From contig CM055902.1 in assembly GCA_029582155.1 (NCBI GenBank), forward strand, positions 17,087,011 through 17,151,010: a DNA stretch of 64,000 bases. Direction: 5' to 3'. Shown piece after piece: positions 53,263 to 64,000 of this stretch. The notes beneath the pieces were generated by a model. It saw nothing but the letters and a program-made list of their open reading frames with translations, was not told the DNA's origin and did no database searches. The first letter of the stretch is position 1; each line of letters begins with the position of its first letter. Origin of the DNA: Panopea generosa. Taxonomy: Eukaryota; Mollusca; Bivalvia; Adapedonta; Hiatellidae. The position numbers and the translations under genes were made by a program.

Positions 53263-53700
53263 CACATAATGTCCATTAGGATTAGCAAGCCATAGAAGGC
53301 CTTCAGTTCTGGAACTGTAAGATCTGTCCAGCTACCTTTGTTGTTATCAGGATAGTTTTATCTCCTGGACTGAGCATTTGCGTTGGAACATATTACTTTA
53401 TGAGAGAAAACATGATCTGTATAAAAGATCTGAAAATAGTCCACCACATTACCCCCACCTTAAACTTGTGTGGGCCAAATATTTTCATTAAAAATAGTGA
53501 GTTGCCTGTCATTCTCATTTCTGACCCAGTTATTGAATTCCGGAACCACGAACGCTTCCTCCGGTTCAAAGCCCTCAAAATTGCTATCTGATTCGCTGGA
53601 ACTGTCAAAGATTTGCCTCTGCATGTTCACACCCACCCTGACCACGTCAAACTCCCCCATCTGCGCGACATATCAGATTCACTGTCACTATCATTGAAAG
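53255..53700 (-). pseudogene. piggyBac transposase N-terminal fragment
   Basis: The - strand from 53700 reads an acidic N-terminus (DSSSESDSNFEGFEPEEAF), then a region with FQIFYTDHVFSHKVICSNAN, then WTDLTVPELKAFYGLLILMD. The last motif (W-x-D-[LV]-T-x-x-E-[LI]-[KR]-x-F-x-G-[LI]-x-[IL]-M) and the preceding D-Y/F-F-x-x-F segment mark the start of the piggyBac DDE domain. Frame breaks and stops are present. The fragment ends where the Ty3/gypsy integrase begins. Confidence 0.75.
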
Positions 53701-53737
53701 CCATTTTGAACTATGCGCTAGACTTCAATTATTTTTT

Positions 53738-54540
53738 AGCACTTCTGGCCAAAGGCCAGAAGTGCTTATGCAATGGCGCGTTGTCTGTCGTCCGTCGTCT
53801 GTCGTCTGTCGTCTGTTAGCAGCACTTTCTCTGAAACCATTAGGCCAATTAAACTGAAACTTCACATGCATGTTTCTGTTGCATAGGAGACTATACAGAA
53901 GATTTTTTTTTTTCGATCTGAAATTTAAGATGGCCGCCATTACTAAAAATAGTCAAAAACTTAAAAAAAATTTTTCTCATGAACGGCCCAACAGATTTTC
54001 AAAATGTTTATGTAGTAATGATGACCAACTATAGTATTGTTAGATTTGTTCAAATGGTGTCCCTAGGGTTAAATATGACCCCGCCCCGATGGTTCAATTA
54101 GGGGACACATGTCGTTATAATATATATATTTTTTTTTTTAAAAATGGAAATGATTTTGCCCTTATCTTCACAGAAGCATTGTTTGGTGAAGGAGGTTCAG
54201 ATTTGTAAAAATCAATGGGTTCCACTGTCTTAAGGGGTCAGGAGGGGCCCCAAAAGGGTAAAAATTCAAAATTACTAAAATCATTTTCTTGAGAACCGGT
54301 ATGTCAGATTTGTTCATATTTGGCATAAATTATCCCTATGTGTAGCGGTTTGATTGCAGATAAGAATTAAGGGGCTAAAATTTATAGGGGCCCTGTAAGG
54401 GGACTTAGAATTTTACATAGGGATACAATGGGAAATCAGAAAATTCTCTTTTTCTTTCATTTATTCTGAAACCACTAGGCCAATTAAACTGAAACTTCAC
54501 ATGCATGTTTCTGTTGCATAGGAGACAATACAGTATTTTT
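53738..54540 (+). repeat. Dispersed repeat with 29-bp palindrome head
   Basis: It begins with the hairpin AGCACTTCTGGCC-AAA-GGCCAGAAGTGCT (53738-53766) and a CGTC/TGTC-rich tract, then 'ctctgaaaccattaggccaattaaactgaaacttcacatgcatg'. That last ~68-bp block recurs at 54466-54533. Such units are familiar in bivalve DNA (inference). No coding content. Confidence 0.7.
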
Positions 54541-55639
54541 TATTTGTTCGAAAACCATGAGAAAAACAATGCAGAAAACACACTGCTATTTTTAGATCAC
54601 ACTTTTTTCACTTGGCATTGTTTTCACAGAAAATCGTAAATATCTGTTATAATTTTGAATCAGGCTTCTCCAAAACAATTGGTTAACAAATAACAGATAC
54701 TAGATTTCTGACATCTCGAAATGAAAATACTTTGCTTTGTAAATATCATAATGCGCTGCTCCCAATATACAATTCTGCAATATTCTCTTTCATACCGATG
54801 ATAGATGATTGTTCATACAGTTTTTGCAAAATCTTGTTTGAAGTATTATTTTGAAAAGATATACCTTTCTTTTTACGCTCCTCTTCTCAACTTCGCATTA
54901 GTCCAGTTTTCCGGCAAAGATAGATTGGAGAGCGGCTCCTCCTATCGCTTGATGTCTCATCTCGGTTTGCTCTTGTTGTTCTCCTTTCTGAATCCTCGGG
55001 TGTCAATCTTTTTTTTTCCTCGATGCCCTATATATATATAGTGGAACATCTCTAATCCAAACTTGCTCGTACCAGAAGAAAAGTTCGGATTAGAAGGGTT
55101 TTCGGATTAGAAAGGTTTCTATTTTTTGACGCTTATCAATATGTCTTAAAACTTAGATATGTTTTGCATGTATTGTACATGTTTTTATCAGTATTTAAAG
55201 TGGATTTCTGAAAAGGAAGTAAGCAAAACAGTGTTAAACATATATTTGCTTTATTTTCATGCTAAATATTTTCATAACTTTGAATGCAACCAGTTTATAA
55301 TGTTTTGAAATATTCATATTGGAATATTATTGGAATGATAATGAATATATAATTATGTATAAGAAAATAACACAACAAGCATATTCAGCATAAATACATT
55401 TATCATTTTCTTGTGCAAAGTTTTTAAGTTTAATTGCTAAGAGAAGCACATTAGAGTGTCATTTCTGCACCCGGTAATGGCTGGTCATCTGCTTCCTCTG
55501 AATCGCATTCAGGCACAGAAACATTAATGTCTGAAGATTTGTAGTTGTCTAAAAGATTTTTCTCCCAGTCGCTTGATAAATCCTCTGTGTCGGCATTGTC
55601 ATTAATGTGGTGAATATCTTCCATCTGCATAAAGAACTG

Positions 55640-56497
55640 GGCAACTAAGTGTTACCAAGGGAATGTCATCGTAAATATTATCATCAATATCATCCACACT
55701 ATCACCATTAGAAACATTTTCACTAGATTCAAGGAACCTTGTTGAACCGAAGCATTTTTTCGATTTTCGACACCTTAACATCTTTCCATGCTTCAACTAT
55801 CCATTGAATAATGTCCAAAATTGTCGCCTTTTTACAGAGATCCTGTACACTGTCTGCAGTATCAATGACACATAATAATGACCTGCGGAGATTCTTTCTG
55901 TAGAGAGCTTTGAATGCGCAGACAATGCCTTGATCTAGAGGTTGAAGGTCGTTGTGTTTGGCGGGAGATAATTAAGTGTTACATTTGAGAGAGTGGCGTT
56001 TCCATGTGAACAGGCGTTCAAGGAATAAAAGAATGTTCCTGCCTTATTATTCACATCCTTTAACCACTTTGTGTACAGTTCATTAGATATCCAAGCTTTC
56101 TTGTTTGCAGTGTAATCAACACCTAACACAGTTGTTTTAACATTTTTCATGCACCTAGGGTTTAACGACTTTCCAATAACAAGGGGTTTTAACTTTTCAC
56201 CAGTAGCACTACATGCGAACATTACAGTTACACGTTCTTTAGACACTTCAGTACCGTTAGTACATTTACCTTGCACAGAGTGTGTTTTATCTGGTAGAGA
56301 TAATAAAGTCCTGTTTCGTCACAGTTGAATATGTCCTTTTTATCATATCCAGACACAAGTTCAGGGATGCATGTTTTGAATTCACTGACAGTTTCGATGT
56401 TTACACCAGCACTTTCACCTGACACTTTAAATCCTTTTACACTGTGTGACAATTTCCATCATTCTAACCACCCGTTTGAGGCTTTGAAGTCACCTAA
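55640..56497 (-). pseudogene. Tigger/pogo DDE transposase, catalytic part
   Basis: It reads GDFKASNGWLE, SHSVKGFKVSGESAGVNIET, IPELVSGYDKKDIFNCDETG (first Asp in NCDETG), then in a shifted frame KERVTVMFACSATGEKLKPL, VIGKSLNPRCMKN, LYTKWLKDVN, LNACSHGNATL (second catalytic position, usual D-N-A reads L-N-A), LPPNTTTF and PLDQGIVCAFKALYRKNL (third Asp). This is the DDE_1 domain of CENP-B/jerky/Tigger transposases. Two frameshifts, a stop after TTTFNL and the lost Asp show it is dead. Confidence 0.9.
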
Positions 56498-56559
56498 GGC
56501 CAGTTTTTTTTTTATTAATAGATTTACGGATTTTTTTTCTAAAAGTTGACGAAGGAAGG

Positions 56560-56576
56560 AGGGGGGGGGGGGGGGG
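56560..56576 (+). repeat. Poly-G tract
   Basis: A run of about 15 G inside the nested element, preceded by GGAAGGAGG. It is prone to sequencing or assembly error and could form a G-quadruplex. Confidence 0.8.
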
Positions 56577-56754
56577 GAAAGATATTGACCGAATAGTACC
56601 CTTTTAATATGTTACTGTAGTATAGTCCTTTATACCTAGATGAAACACATAAAAATAACATTCAATTCTTAAATTTAACATCATGTAGTGCTGTATAGTC
56701 CTTAGAATGTAAAGTTCACAGTTTTAATTTAATAGCACTTTTAATATTATATAT

Positions 56755-57945
56755 CCAAACATCATTATTTTTGCTTTTAGTTATTTAGCATTCTGAGTTG
56801 ATGGTTTGAAGCCGCTGTTGAAGCAGGAGAGGCAGATCGGTCTCTCAATACTGAAACAGTCTCTCAATTGTCTCACTTCACCGTTGACAATGACCTCAGT
56901 ATCCCCACAATGGTAGCACACTGCATCGAACGTCTGTGTTATTCCTGTAAAAGATTTTTTTCTACATGTATAATACTTTATAAATAAAATAAAAAAATTT
57001 TTTAAACACAGATAATGTTTTATTCACACTTTAGCTCATTTCATGGATGCCCTATTGCAAAAGTGTGATACATTTTTAAATGTTGATATACAAACCAAAT
57101 TAATTTTAAAAGCTAAATCTTTAAACATTTCAAATCAGATTTCACCAGTGTAGGCAGCATTTTTTTGTCCAAGTTTAATTTAATATCAGGAAGGGGTCAG
57201 TTCACTTTCAATCATGTTTTTACACATCTTATAAACAAGCCAAATATAAAACAACAACTGCATTACAAGCAATATTTAAACTGAAGGGGTCAGGGCCCTT
57301 TCAAATGTGTTTTTATACATTTTTACAAGCATAGTAATCTATTTTTAAACAACATAACAAATGCTAGGTGGACAATAAAATAAACACAAAATATATTTTA
57401 CTAAAATTATCAGATGATATTGTTTACTAAAAGGTCACAAGCATGATTTACCTGGCAGGTGGCAGGTAGGAATACTGTCTTCGTATGGACATAAGAACAT
57501 TGAAGGCTGATCTGGCATGAACAGGGTCCGAATCCGATATGATGGTTTTAAACGTTTCATGTATGTACTTCAACTGACTTTCACAAGAATGTCCACTGGC
57601 ATTGTTGGGTCACACAAAACAGAATCAGATTCATCATTAAATGATTTGGTAGCAAACAGAGAATTAATTTCTGAGTCTTCTGAACAATGTCCCCAACTGT
57701 TTGTCCAGAAGTCGCATTCACAAATTTATTTACACATCTGGTAGAATTCCCATCATCAATCACAAGACCAAACCACCAACTTTTATTGGGGTTATCATCC
57801 ATGCTGTGTTTCAACTCTTTTCAATGTGACAAGATATTATTAACATTGTTAACTTGATGATTATCTATTAAAACTAAAACATACTGTGACTTTGATGTAT
57901 GTAATATATTAGACAGACGTGTCGTTAATAAATCAAGATCATTTA
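56755..57945 (-). pseudogene. Decayed ORF with CxxC pair, unknown family
   Basis: On the - strand the reading runs through several frames: LDLLTTRLSNILHTSKSQYV, NPNKSWWFGLVIDDGNSTRC, SFNDESDSVLCDPTMPVDIL, then (after a TGA) MPDQPSMFLCPYEDSIPTC. A possible intron with donor CCAG|GTAAAT and acceptor TTTTACAG leads to AVCYHCGDTEVIVNGEVRQL, then RPICLSCFNSGFKPSTQNAK and a stop. The two CxxC pairs suggest a zinc ribbon. It is the only protein-like content of the 56498-58449 element and may be its transposition-associated protein. Family unknown. Confidence 0.5.
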
Positions 57946-58449
57946 AATTTCCTTAAACAAGCAATAAACAATTTAAAAACACGTTTCTTCGTAAAAACAC
58001 TTGTGGATTTGAACCACCAAGACAACCTAATTATGTGTGCTGATACAGTAGAGCAAGTCATCCCTCAGCTCTACTGCATACTCCACCTCCGTAGAATCTA
58101 TCCCAGAAGTGGCATTCTACATATGTGAACAGATAAAGATTAAAGAAACAAAAACAGGACCAGCGAGGGCATGTGACATGTGGTTTCATCTCATATAATT
58201 GCTTTTTGACATACATATGATATAAACATTTGGCATACTTCACTCAGTATCGTTCCCATACTGACTCGATGTCGGTAATCGCTTGAATTAATGTTGTGTT
58301 TAAAAGCCAGCTCCCAAATATGTCAGATATGCGGCGGTTTGCAGTTTCGGCTCCAAAAAAAAATTGAGTTGGAAAAATTCATTTTTTTTTTGTTTTGGCA
58401 AAATTTGGAGTCGGCTGGTCCGTAAATCTAAAAATAAAAAACTCTGGCC

Positions 58450-58970
58450 TAACTCAAGTTAGTTTGCATATTCAAGCACTTTCTCTTGAATGAGCACACC
58501 AGATATTGGAATGTTCTTTGAATGCACCTTGCTGAACCAATTCCATACGAGTTCAATAAGAAGCTTATCATATTTCGAACCGTTGAATCTGATTTTCTTG
58601 CTGACGCATTATTCTCCCATTGTTGAGTGTAGAAATCTTTCTTCTTCAGCAGATCAGACACTGTTGATTTACCAACATCATACTTCTCTGACAAAACCTG
58701 AAAATAAAAAAAATAACTTGATTTATTTGTTATCAGTTTACATGCATAAATAATCATTCAAGTTGTGTTTCATTATAGATTTGATCCTTTCTTCTAACAT
58801 TTTATAAGCATAAATTAACGTCCAAATAATGTTTCAATATTAACTTTTCATTTTTATCCAATAGAAAAACTAACCTTAAAGGTTGGTTTTGGAACCATTT
58901 CAGACTCTTTTATCAATTTTATTTTGTCTTTTAGAGTAAGTTTGACCCTACGACATTTAGATGGAGACAT
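58450..58970 (-). pseudogene. Tigger transposase N-terminus (HTH), two exons
   Basis: Exon A (58970-58875) reads MSPSKCRRVKLTLKDKIKLI, then KESEMVPKPTFK. A 177-bp intron with donor AAG|GTTAGT and acceptor TTATTTTCAG follows. Exon B (58697 down) reads VLSEKYDVGKSTVSDLLKKK, then, after a +1 frameshift, KYDKLLIELVWNWFSKVHSK and IPISGVLIQEKVLEYAN. These are the pipsqueak-type and CENP-B-type helix-turn-helix DNA-binding domains of pogo/Tigger transposases. Exon B is cut by the nested element at 58449. Confidence 0.85.
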
Positions 58971-59454
58971 GTTTCTCGTTTGAGATCCAAAAATGGAATG
59001 CTTACTTTATTCCTAATTTTGTTAAATTACAACTCAAGAATTGCTTTGTTTTACTCTGACACCCGTTTATTGTTAACATCAAATGTATCGTCACTTGCAG
59101 TATGAAAATAAAAATCGGCTTTAATGAAAATAAGACAAAATCATTATTAAAGATAATTAACTTACAAGCACAATAATTGCAATGTTTTAACGTTGCCGGT
59201 AAATGTTACCTTATTAGTTATTCAAACACTTTTTGCGACTTTCACATTTGTGCTGATCAAACACACACACTGGGTAAAGAAGCGGCACACATCTTCTTTA
59301 AGCGTCAGGGATTAAACTGAATAGCGGTCATTGTCAATATCAATAATCAGACAATACTTCAGATCCGCCGAGACAAAGGTTCAGATCCAAAAGGTAAAAT
59401 ATAGTAATTTAATGAAAGAAATCCTGGGGGGTTCTAGGGTCTTTCTGTTTTCAC

Positions 59455-59700
59455 CACCTTGCCCTGGGGTGGATTTAGTGCCTGTTTCACTCTGACCCGA
59501 TAGCTGACCTTGTAGATCCCTTGGGGATATTTTATGAATGTTGTGGCTGATCCATGCGTTGTAACTTTGTAAACTGGTCTACCATCTTCAGGATATTTTC
59601 GTTCCCTCTCGGTGTTTTCGGCAATGATCCCAGAAAACCAATATGGACTCTTTCCATAGGTGCTCCTGCCTGATACTTTGTTTTACAGAGGAAAATATAC
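59455..59700 (-). pseudogene. Possible Ty3/gypsy integrase scrap
   Basis: One frame reads YQAGAPMERVHIGFLGSLPK, then TPRGNENILKMVDQFTKL, close to the start of the integrase core in Ty3/gypsy elements (G-x-P-x-x-x-x-H-x-D-x-x-G-P-L-P ... V-D-x-F-T-K), with the first catalytic Asp as Gly. An overlapping frame is open over the whole stretch (WFSGIIAENTERERKYPEDG, then GIYKVSYRVRVKQALNPP), so the assignment is not certain. Confidence 0.5.
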
Positions 59701-59829
59701 ATCTTAACTTACTTCACATAAATCTGTTGGTACCTCTTAACAATACACTCCATATTTTATTTTCCATACAGTTACTGTGTTGTGCTGCATAACATCAAAA
59801 TCTGCATCTTGCCTTCAACTGCCACCTTT

Positions 59830-61040
59830 GTTCGAGATCAAAGATGTCGGTGAATAGGTAAAATGTTCAAGTAAACGGTTAGGGCAAACTGAGTACATGA
59901 CATCACCGGTTGTCACCATTTCTGTAAGTTCTAATGTGTCCAACTCTAAGTGAATGGTATTGTTTGCATTGTAATGTGATACAACGCGTATTTTGTTACA
60001 ACAGATACATTTAGATATGTATATAATTAACCCTTTCGCCGCCAACTATATCAGGAAATGTTACTCTCAGTGCCAAGTATTTTTTTAAGAATTTATTAAG
60101 ATCAGGTTACATATGCTTAACCTGTTAAAACCTTTTTACAGAAAAATAATATTAACTTGGACATTTTCAAGTATATAAAATTATTATATGTGAGATGTTA
60201 ATAAAGATATTACACTTAAGTACGTTATATGTGTGACTTTAATTGTCACAAAAATAGATTATATATGATTTAAGAAAAATAAAATAATTAAAGTTGAAAA
60301 AAATATTGAAGAAAATGTTAATATATGAAATACTTTGCTGTTTACTTTCATAACTTATCATTCAATTATTCATTATTTATGTCTAGTGTAATACCAAATG
60401 TCACAATATATAGTCTCATTCCTTATTACAAAATGTTACATATTGTACACAATTCGGACTGTAGCCTGTTTGAAGTGAATGTAGGATGTTTTGGCCCACT
60501 AGGACAATAGCCCACTAGGACATTAGCCCACTAGGACATTAGCCCACTTATATGCATATTTATGCATTTAAACAAGAAATTGAGTATGTAATGAGTTTAA
60601 TATATTAGTATTATTATTAAGTCAACAGTTAAGACTGCAGATTCAATGAATTGTTTACCTGCTCTATACTTTTTACTCATGTTTTATTTGGTAGGCACAG
60701 GGTATGAAATAAAAGACTAAAAACAAACAATGGAATGAATTTGTATTTAATATATATAGATGCAAATATTAATGAAACATCTTGACATTCTGTTTAAACA
60801 AACAGCAACTCCAATGGATCTTTTCCAGCTATATACTTTTTACTCATGTTTTATTTGGCAGACACAGTGTATAAATAATAAGACTATAAATAAATAAAGG
60901 ATTGAATTTGTAAATATTAAAGTAATTAAACATCTGGATGAAATAGGCAAATTTCATTTAAATGTTCTCTATTTCTACTACATTTAGCACATTTATCTCT
61001 TACAAATATGTCCATTAGGTTTCACCTAACCTATAACCAT
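59830..61040. other. Non-coding, short tandem repeat only
   Basis: AT-rich. At 60490-60550 there are about four copies of 'gcccactaggacattagcc' (20 bp). No exon or gene is supported. Confidence 0.6.
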
Positions 61041-61050
61041 CTTATTTCCA

Positions 61051-61790
61051 TCAGATGCAACGGCCTACACCACGGAGAAACTCTTCCAGATTCTTCCTAT
61101 CATGAACATAGTCTGAGCACAGGTTGAAGAGTCGTTCCTGTAGATTTCTGGTCACAGCCTTCACTCGTTTTCTCGGTGGCTGACCGTTTGCATCCTGAAA
61201 GAGCTGCGTCTCAACCATTGCCTGATCCTTTCTGAAGGCGTCAATTGTAGTCCACACTGATGGGTGGTTGTACCCGATGAGCCGCTGGAAGCTGTTATTC
61301 CATGTCTCGCATAGATTATTTGTCCTTGCATCACCATCCAGAGTGGTCTGGTGGACATTCCACAGTGCTGGGTTGAACAAAGGCGGGATTCTGCGAACAC
61401 GCACAGCGAGGACTCCTTCATCAACTGGCTGAATACGCCTGAAAGTTCCTGACACATACGTCTTATTGAAGTAGTCAAGCAACATCTCACATCCTTCAGG
61501 TGTGTTGTTTCGTAGATAGTCCATGCCATCACTGACATTTCCCACGGGAGAGATGATCCAGGTGAAACCATATCATCATATGTTCTTACTTGCTCTTTGT
61601 TGCTTTTCAATGGTAATTTCTTTTTCTTGGCTTCTTGTTGTTTTTTAACTGATTTCCTCGATTGAGGTTCTTTAATTGGTTTGCCGGTAGATGCAATTTT
61701 AGAGCCAGGAATCTCTGTAGCTGCTAATAGTTTTGAAAGGGTGTCATCTATGCAGACATTCGAAACCTCCTTCAAAAGGTGATACATTGT
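61051..61790 (-). pseudogene. Mutator-like (MULE) transposase C-terminal part
   Basis: The frame 61545-61051 reads RIPPLFNPALWNVHQTTLDG, ARTNNLCETWNNSFQRLIGY and NHPSVWTTIDAFRKDQAMVE. The signature [PR]-R-T-N-N-x-x-E-x-W-H/N-N ... H-P-x-[VI]-W-x-x-I-x-x-[LF]-[RK]-K-[ED]-Q is the C-terminal part of MULE-type transposase relatives found widely in animal genomes. Upstream in another frame (61787-61560) lies the peptide HLLKEVSNVCIDDTLSKLLA, then EIPGSKIASTGKPIKEPQSR, which is the unit repeated in the array at 61800-63660. The two frames do not join without a shift or intron, so the gene is broken. Confidence 0.75.
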
Positions 61791-63660
61791 CTTCTTTACC
61801 TCTGACTGTTTGTCTAATAAAAATTGACAAAATTGTTCTTTTCAGTCTTCAAAAAATATTTTCTTGTTGTTTTGTTACCGATTTCCTCGATTGAGGTTCT
61901 TGAATTGGTTTGCAGGTAGATGCAATTTTAGAGCCAGGAATCTCTGTAGCTGCTAATAGTTTTGAGAGGGTGTCATCTATGCAGGCATTCAAAACCTCCT
62001 TCAAAAGGTGATGCATTGTCTTCTTTACCTCTGACTCTTTTGTCTAATAAAAATTGACAAAATTGTTATTTTCAGTCTTCAAAAATATTTTCTTGTTGTT
62101 TTTTTTACCGATTTCCTCGATTGAGGTTCTTCAATTGGTTAACAGGAAGATGCAATTTTAGAGACAGGAATCTCTGTAGCTGCTAATAGTTTTGAAAGGG
62201 TGTCATCTATGCAGACATTCAAAACCTCCTTCAAAAGGCGATGCATTGTCTTCTTTACCTCTGACTGTTTGTCTAATAAAAATTGACAAAATTGTTATTT
62301 TCAGTCTTCAAAAATATTTTCTTGTTGTTTTTTTACCGATTTCCTCGATTGAGGTTCTTCAATTGGTTAACAGGAAGATGCAATTTTAGAGACAGGAATC
62401 TCTGTAGCTGCTAATAGTTTTGAAAGGGTGTCATCTATGCAGACATTCAAAACCTCCTTCAAAAGGCGATGCATTGTCTTCTTTACCTCTGACTGTTTGT
62501 CTGATAAAAATTGACAAAATTGTTCTTTTCAGTCTTCAAAAATATTTTCTTGTTGATTTTTTACCGATCCCCGATTGAGGTTCTTTAATTGGTTTGCCGG
62601 TAGATGCAATTTTAGAGCCAGGAATCTCTGTAGCTGCTAATAGTTTTGAAAGGGTGTCATCTATGCAGACATTCAAAACCTCCTTCAAAAGGCGATGCAT
62701 TGTCTTCTTTACCTCTGACTGTTTGTCTGATAAAAATTGACAAAATTGTTCTTTTCAGTCTTCAAAAATATTTTCTTGTTGATTTTTTACCGATTTCCTC
62801 GATTGAGGTTCTTTAATTGGTTTGCCAGTAGATGCAATTTTAGAGCCAGGAATCTCTGTAGCTGCTAATAGTTTTGAAAGGGTGTCATCTATGCAGACAT
62901 TCAAAACCTCCTTCAAAAGGTGATGCATTGTCTTCTTTACCTCTGACTATTTGTCTGATAAAAATTGACAAAATTGTTCTTTTCAGTCTTCAAAAATATT
63001 TTCTTGTTGATTTTTTACCGATCCCCGATTGAGGTTCTTTAATTGGTTTGCCAGTAGATGCAATTTTAGAGCCAGGAATCTCTGTAGCTGCTAATAGTTT
63101 TGAAAGGGTGTCATCTATGCAGACATTCAAAACCTCCTTCAAAAGGCGATACATTGTCTTCTTTACCTCTGACTGTTTGTCTAATAAAATTTGACAAAAT
63201 TGTTCTTTTCAGTCTTCAAAAAATATTTTCTTGTTGTTTTTTTACCGATTTCCTCGATTGAGGTTCTTTAATTGGTTTGCCAGTAGATGCAATTTTAGAG
63301 CCAGGAATCTCTGTAGCTGCTAATAGTTTTGAAAGGGTGTCATCTATGCAGACATTCAAAACCTCCTTCAAAAGGCGATGCATTGTCTTCTTTACCTCTG
63401 ACTGTTTGTCTAATAAAAATTGACAAAATTGTTCTTTTCAGTCTTCAAAAATATTTTCTTGTTTTTTTACCGATTTCCTCGATTGAGGTTCTTCAATTGG
63501 TTAACAGGTAGATGCAATTTTAGAGCCAGGAATCTCTGTAGCTGCTAATAGTTTTGAAAGGGGGTCATATGTGCAGACATTCAAAAAGGTGGTGCATTGT
63601 CTTCTTTACCTCTGACTCTTTTGTCTAATAAAAATTGAAAAATTGTTCTGTTCACAGTTT
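61600..63660 (-). repeat. ~228-bp tandem array of a coding segment, ~9 copies
   Basis: Units repeat every 226-230 bp (the landmark GATTTCCTCGATTGAGGTTC recurs near 61651, 61880, 62110, 62338, 62792 and 63249; two units have a 'gatccccgattgagg' variant). On the - strand each unit encodes QSEVKKTMHRLLKEVLNVCI, DDTLSKLLAATEIPGSKIAS and TGKPIKEPQSRKS, the same peptide as in the MULE-linked frame. Most units then read into FED and a TGA. Each is bounded on the - strand by acceptor-like TTTTTATTAG and donor-like AAATCG|GTAAAA. In the unit nearest the transposase the donor is absent (ATCAGTTAAA) and reading continues. Confidence 0.9.
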
Positions 63661-64000
63661 TCAAAAATATTTTTCTCCAAATGAAATGACCTACCATCCC
63701 TTCCCAATAACACTACTGCTACTACTGACTCAATACTAATTGTGCATATACAATTGATGTATAAAATGCAAACAAAGTGCCTATATTCGTTTAAAACTGG
63801 CTGAGTATGCTGCCCTACAGCTATGATACTATTTTGTGCAGCCACTAGCAAAATGAAGCAAAGGATATTTTAATTTTCATTCAGATAACAAAATATGAAC
63901 ATTTCAGTATTTTATTCATGAACTGCGTAATTTTATATGTCGTTATAAGAACTTTTCAAAACTAAAAATGGTTGCATATCAAATTTACATCAATTTTAGA
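63661..64000. other. Window edge, no gene seen
   Basis: AT-rich sequence after the 228-bp array. The 81-codon frame at 63606-63851 (- strand) overlaps the array edge and has no recognisable motif. Confidence 0.45.

Larger units (their letters stand above)
56498..58449 (-). mobile_element. Harbinger-like element nested in Tigger
   Basis: The inverted termini begin GGCCAGTTTTTTTTTTATTA (low end) and, reverse-complemented, GGCCAGAGTTTTTTATTTTT (high end), both then reading TAGATTTACGGA. They are flanked by the 3-bp repeat TAA (56495-56497 and 58450-58452). A 3-bp TTA/TAA duplication is the PIF/Harbinger signature; the superfamily call rests on that alone. Excising it rejoins the Tigger transposase (VLEYAN... 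to GDFKASNGW). Confidence 0.7.
55041..59390 (-). mobile_element. Tigger/pogo element with nested insertion
   Basis: The low-coordinate end is clear: GTGGAACATCTCTAATCCAA directly after a TA-rich flank, followed by GTTCGGATTAGAAGGG subterminal repeats as in Tigger/pogo ends. The transposase exons on the - strand run from 58970 to about 55640. The high-coordinate boundary is not resolved; GATCC-containing sequence near 59370-59390 may be its degraded end. A 1.95-kb element (56498-58449) splits the transposase. Confidence 0.75.

Noticed and set aside
61161..61787. Single continuous 208-residue gene
   Set aside because: Its second half is the wrong frame of the MULE transposase; only the first ~75 codons (repeat peptide and lysine-rich stretch) look genuine.

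Overview
The window is AT-rich (by eye roughly one third G+C) eukaryotic DNA. It contains one convincing host gene, a NIMA-related (NEK-family) Ser/Thr protein kinase, surrounded by dense transposon relics, tRNA-derived SINEs and minisatellites. The repeat types suggest a mollusc, most likely a bivalve: tRNA-headed SINEs, (CCGT)n-headed tandem repeats, Tc1/mariner, piggyBac, Ty3/gypsy and Tigger relics. That is an inference; no species call is made. There are no bacterial-type operons, rRNA genes or CRISPR arrays.

Layout. 1-3.6 kb: AT-rich non-coding DNA with a diverged direct duplication. 3.7-5.6 kb: a 63-bp minisatellite that is open on both strands. 5.6-6.4 kb: non-LTR retrotransposon (LINE) scraps. 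7.5-13.5 kb: a perfect hairpin, decayed tandem repeats, a dead Tc1 element with a second element nested in it, a TCTG microsatellite and a ~350-bp tandem repeat. 13.6-17.4 kb: a long inverted repeat with ~1.1-kb arms, a Tc1 copy in one arm only, and a nuclease-like ORF in the spacer. 18.6-20.1 kb: a hAT-like element with a MITE nested in it. 21.4-22.4 kb: SINEs.

22.9-48.4 kb: the kinase gene on the + strand. I reconstructed 16 coding exons (531 codons plus stop), with every junction checked for frame: 22908-22990, 25873-25950, 28750-28888, 30370-30405, 32242-32300, 33313-33365, 34081-34208, 35208-35309, 36982-37061, 37750-37911, 38800-38951, 40367-40471, 41209-41345, 42167-42282, 46294-46380, 48341-48419. 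All kinase signature residues are present. The tail is acidic and serine-rich and ends in a compact charged module.

The most striking observation is that several exon-intron junctions of this gene have been copied, in four cases into tandem duplications. The intron 1 array carries the exon 2 acceptor, the intron 8 array carries the exon 9 acceptor (11 copies of 68 bp), and the intron 14 array carries the exon 14 donor (about 75 copies of 37 bp). Exon 3's acceptor is duplicated once (65 bp), and degenerate echoes of the exon 5 donor lie in the neighbouring introns. The gene is therefore full of decoy splice sites.

48.4-64 kb: piggyBac-type MITEs, a MITE inside a minisatellite, a Ty3/gypsy integrase joined to a piggyBac transposase fragment, a Tigger/pogo transposase gene split by a Harbinger-like insertion, and a Mutator-like transposase relic. 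The last is preceded on its coding strand by about nine tandem copies of one of its coding segments.
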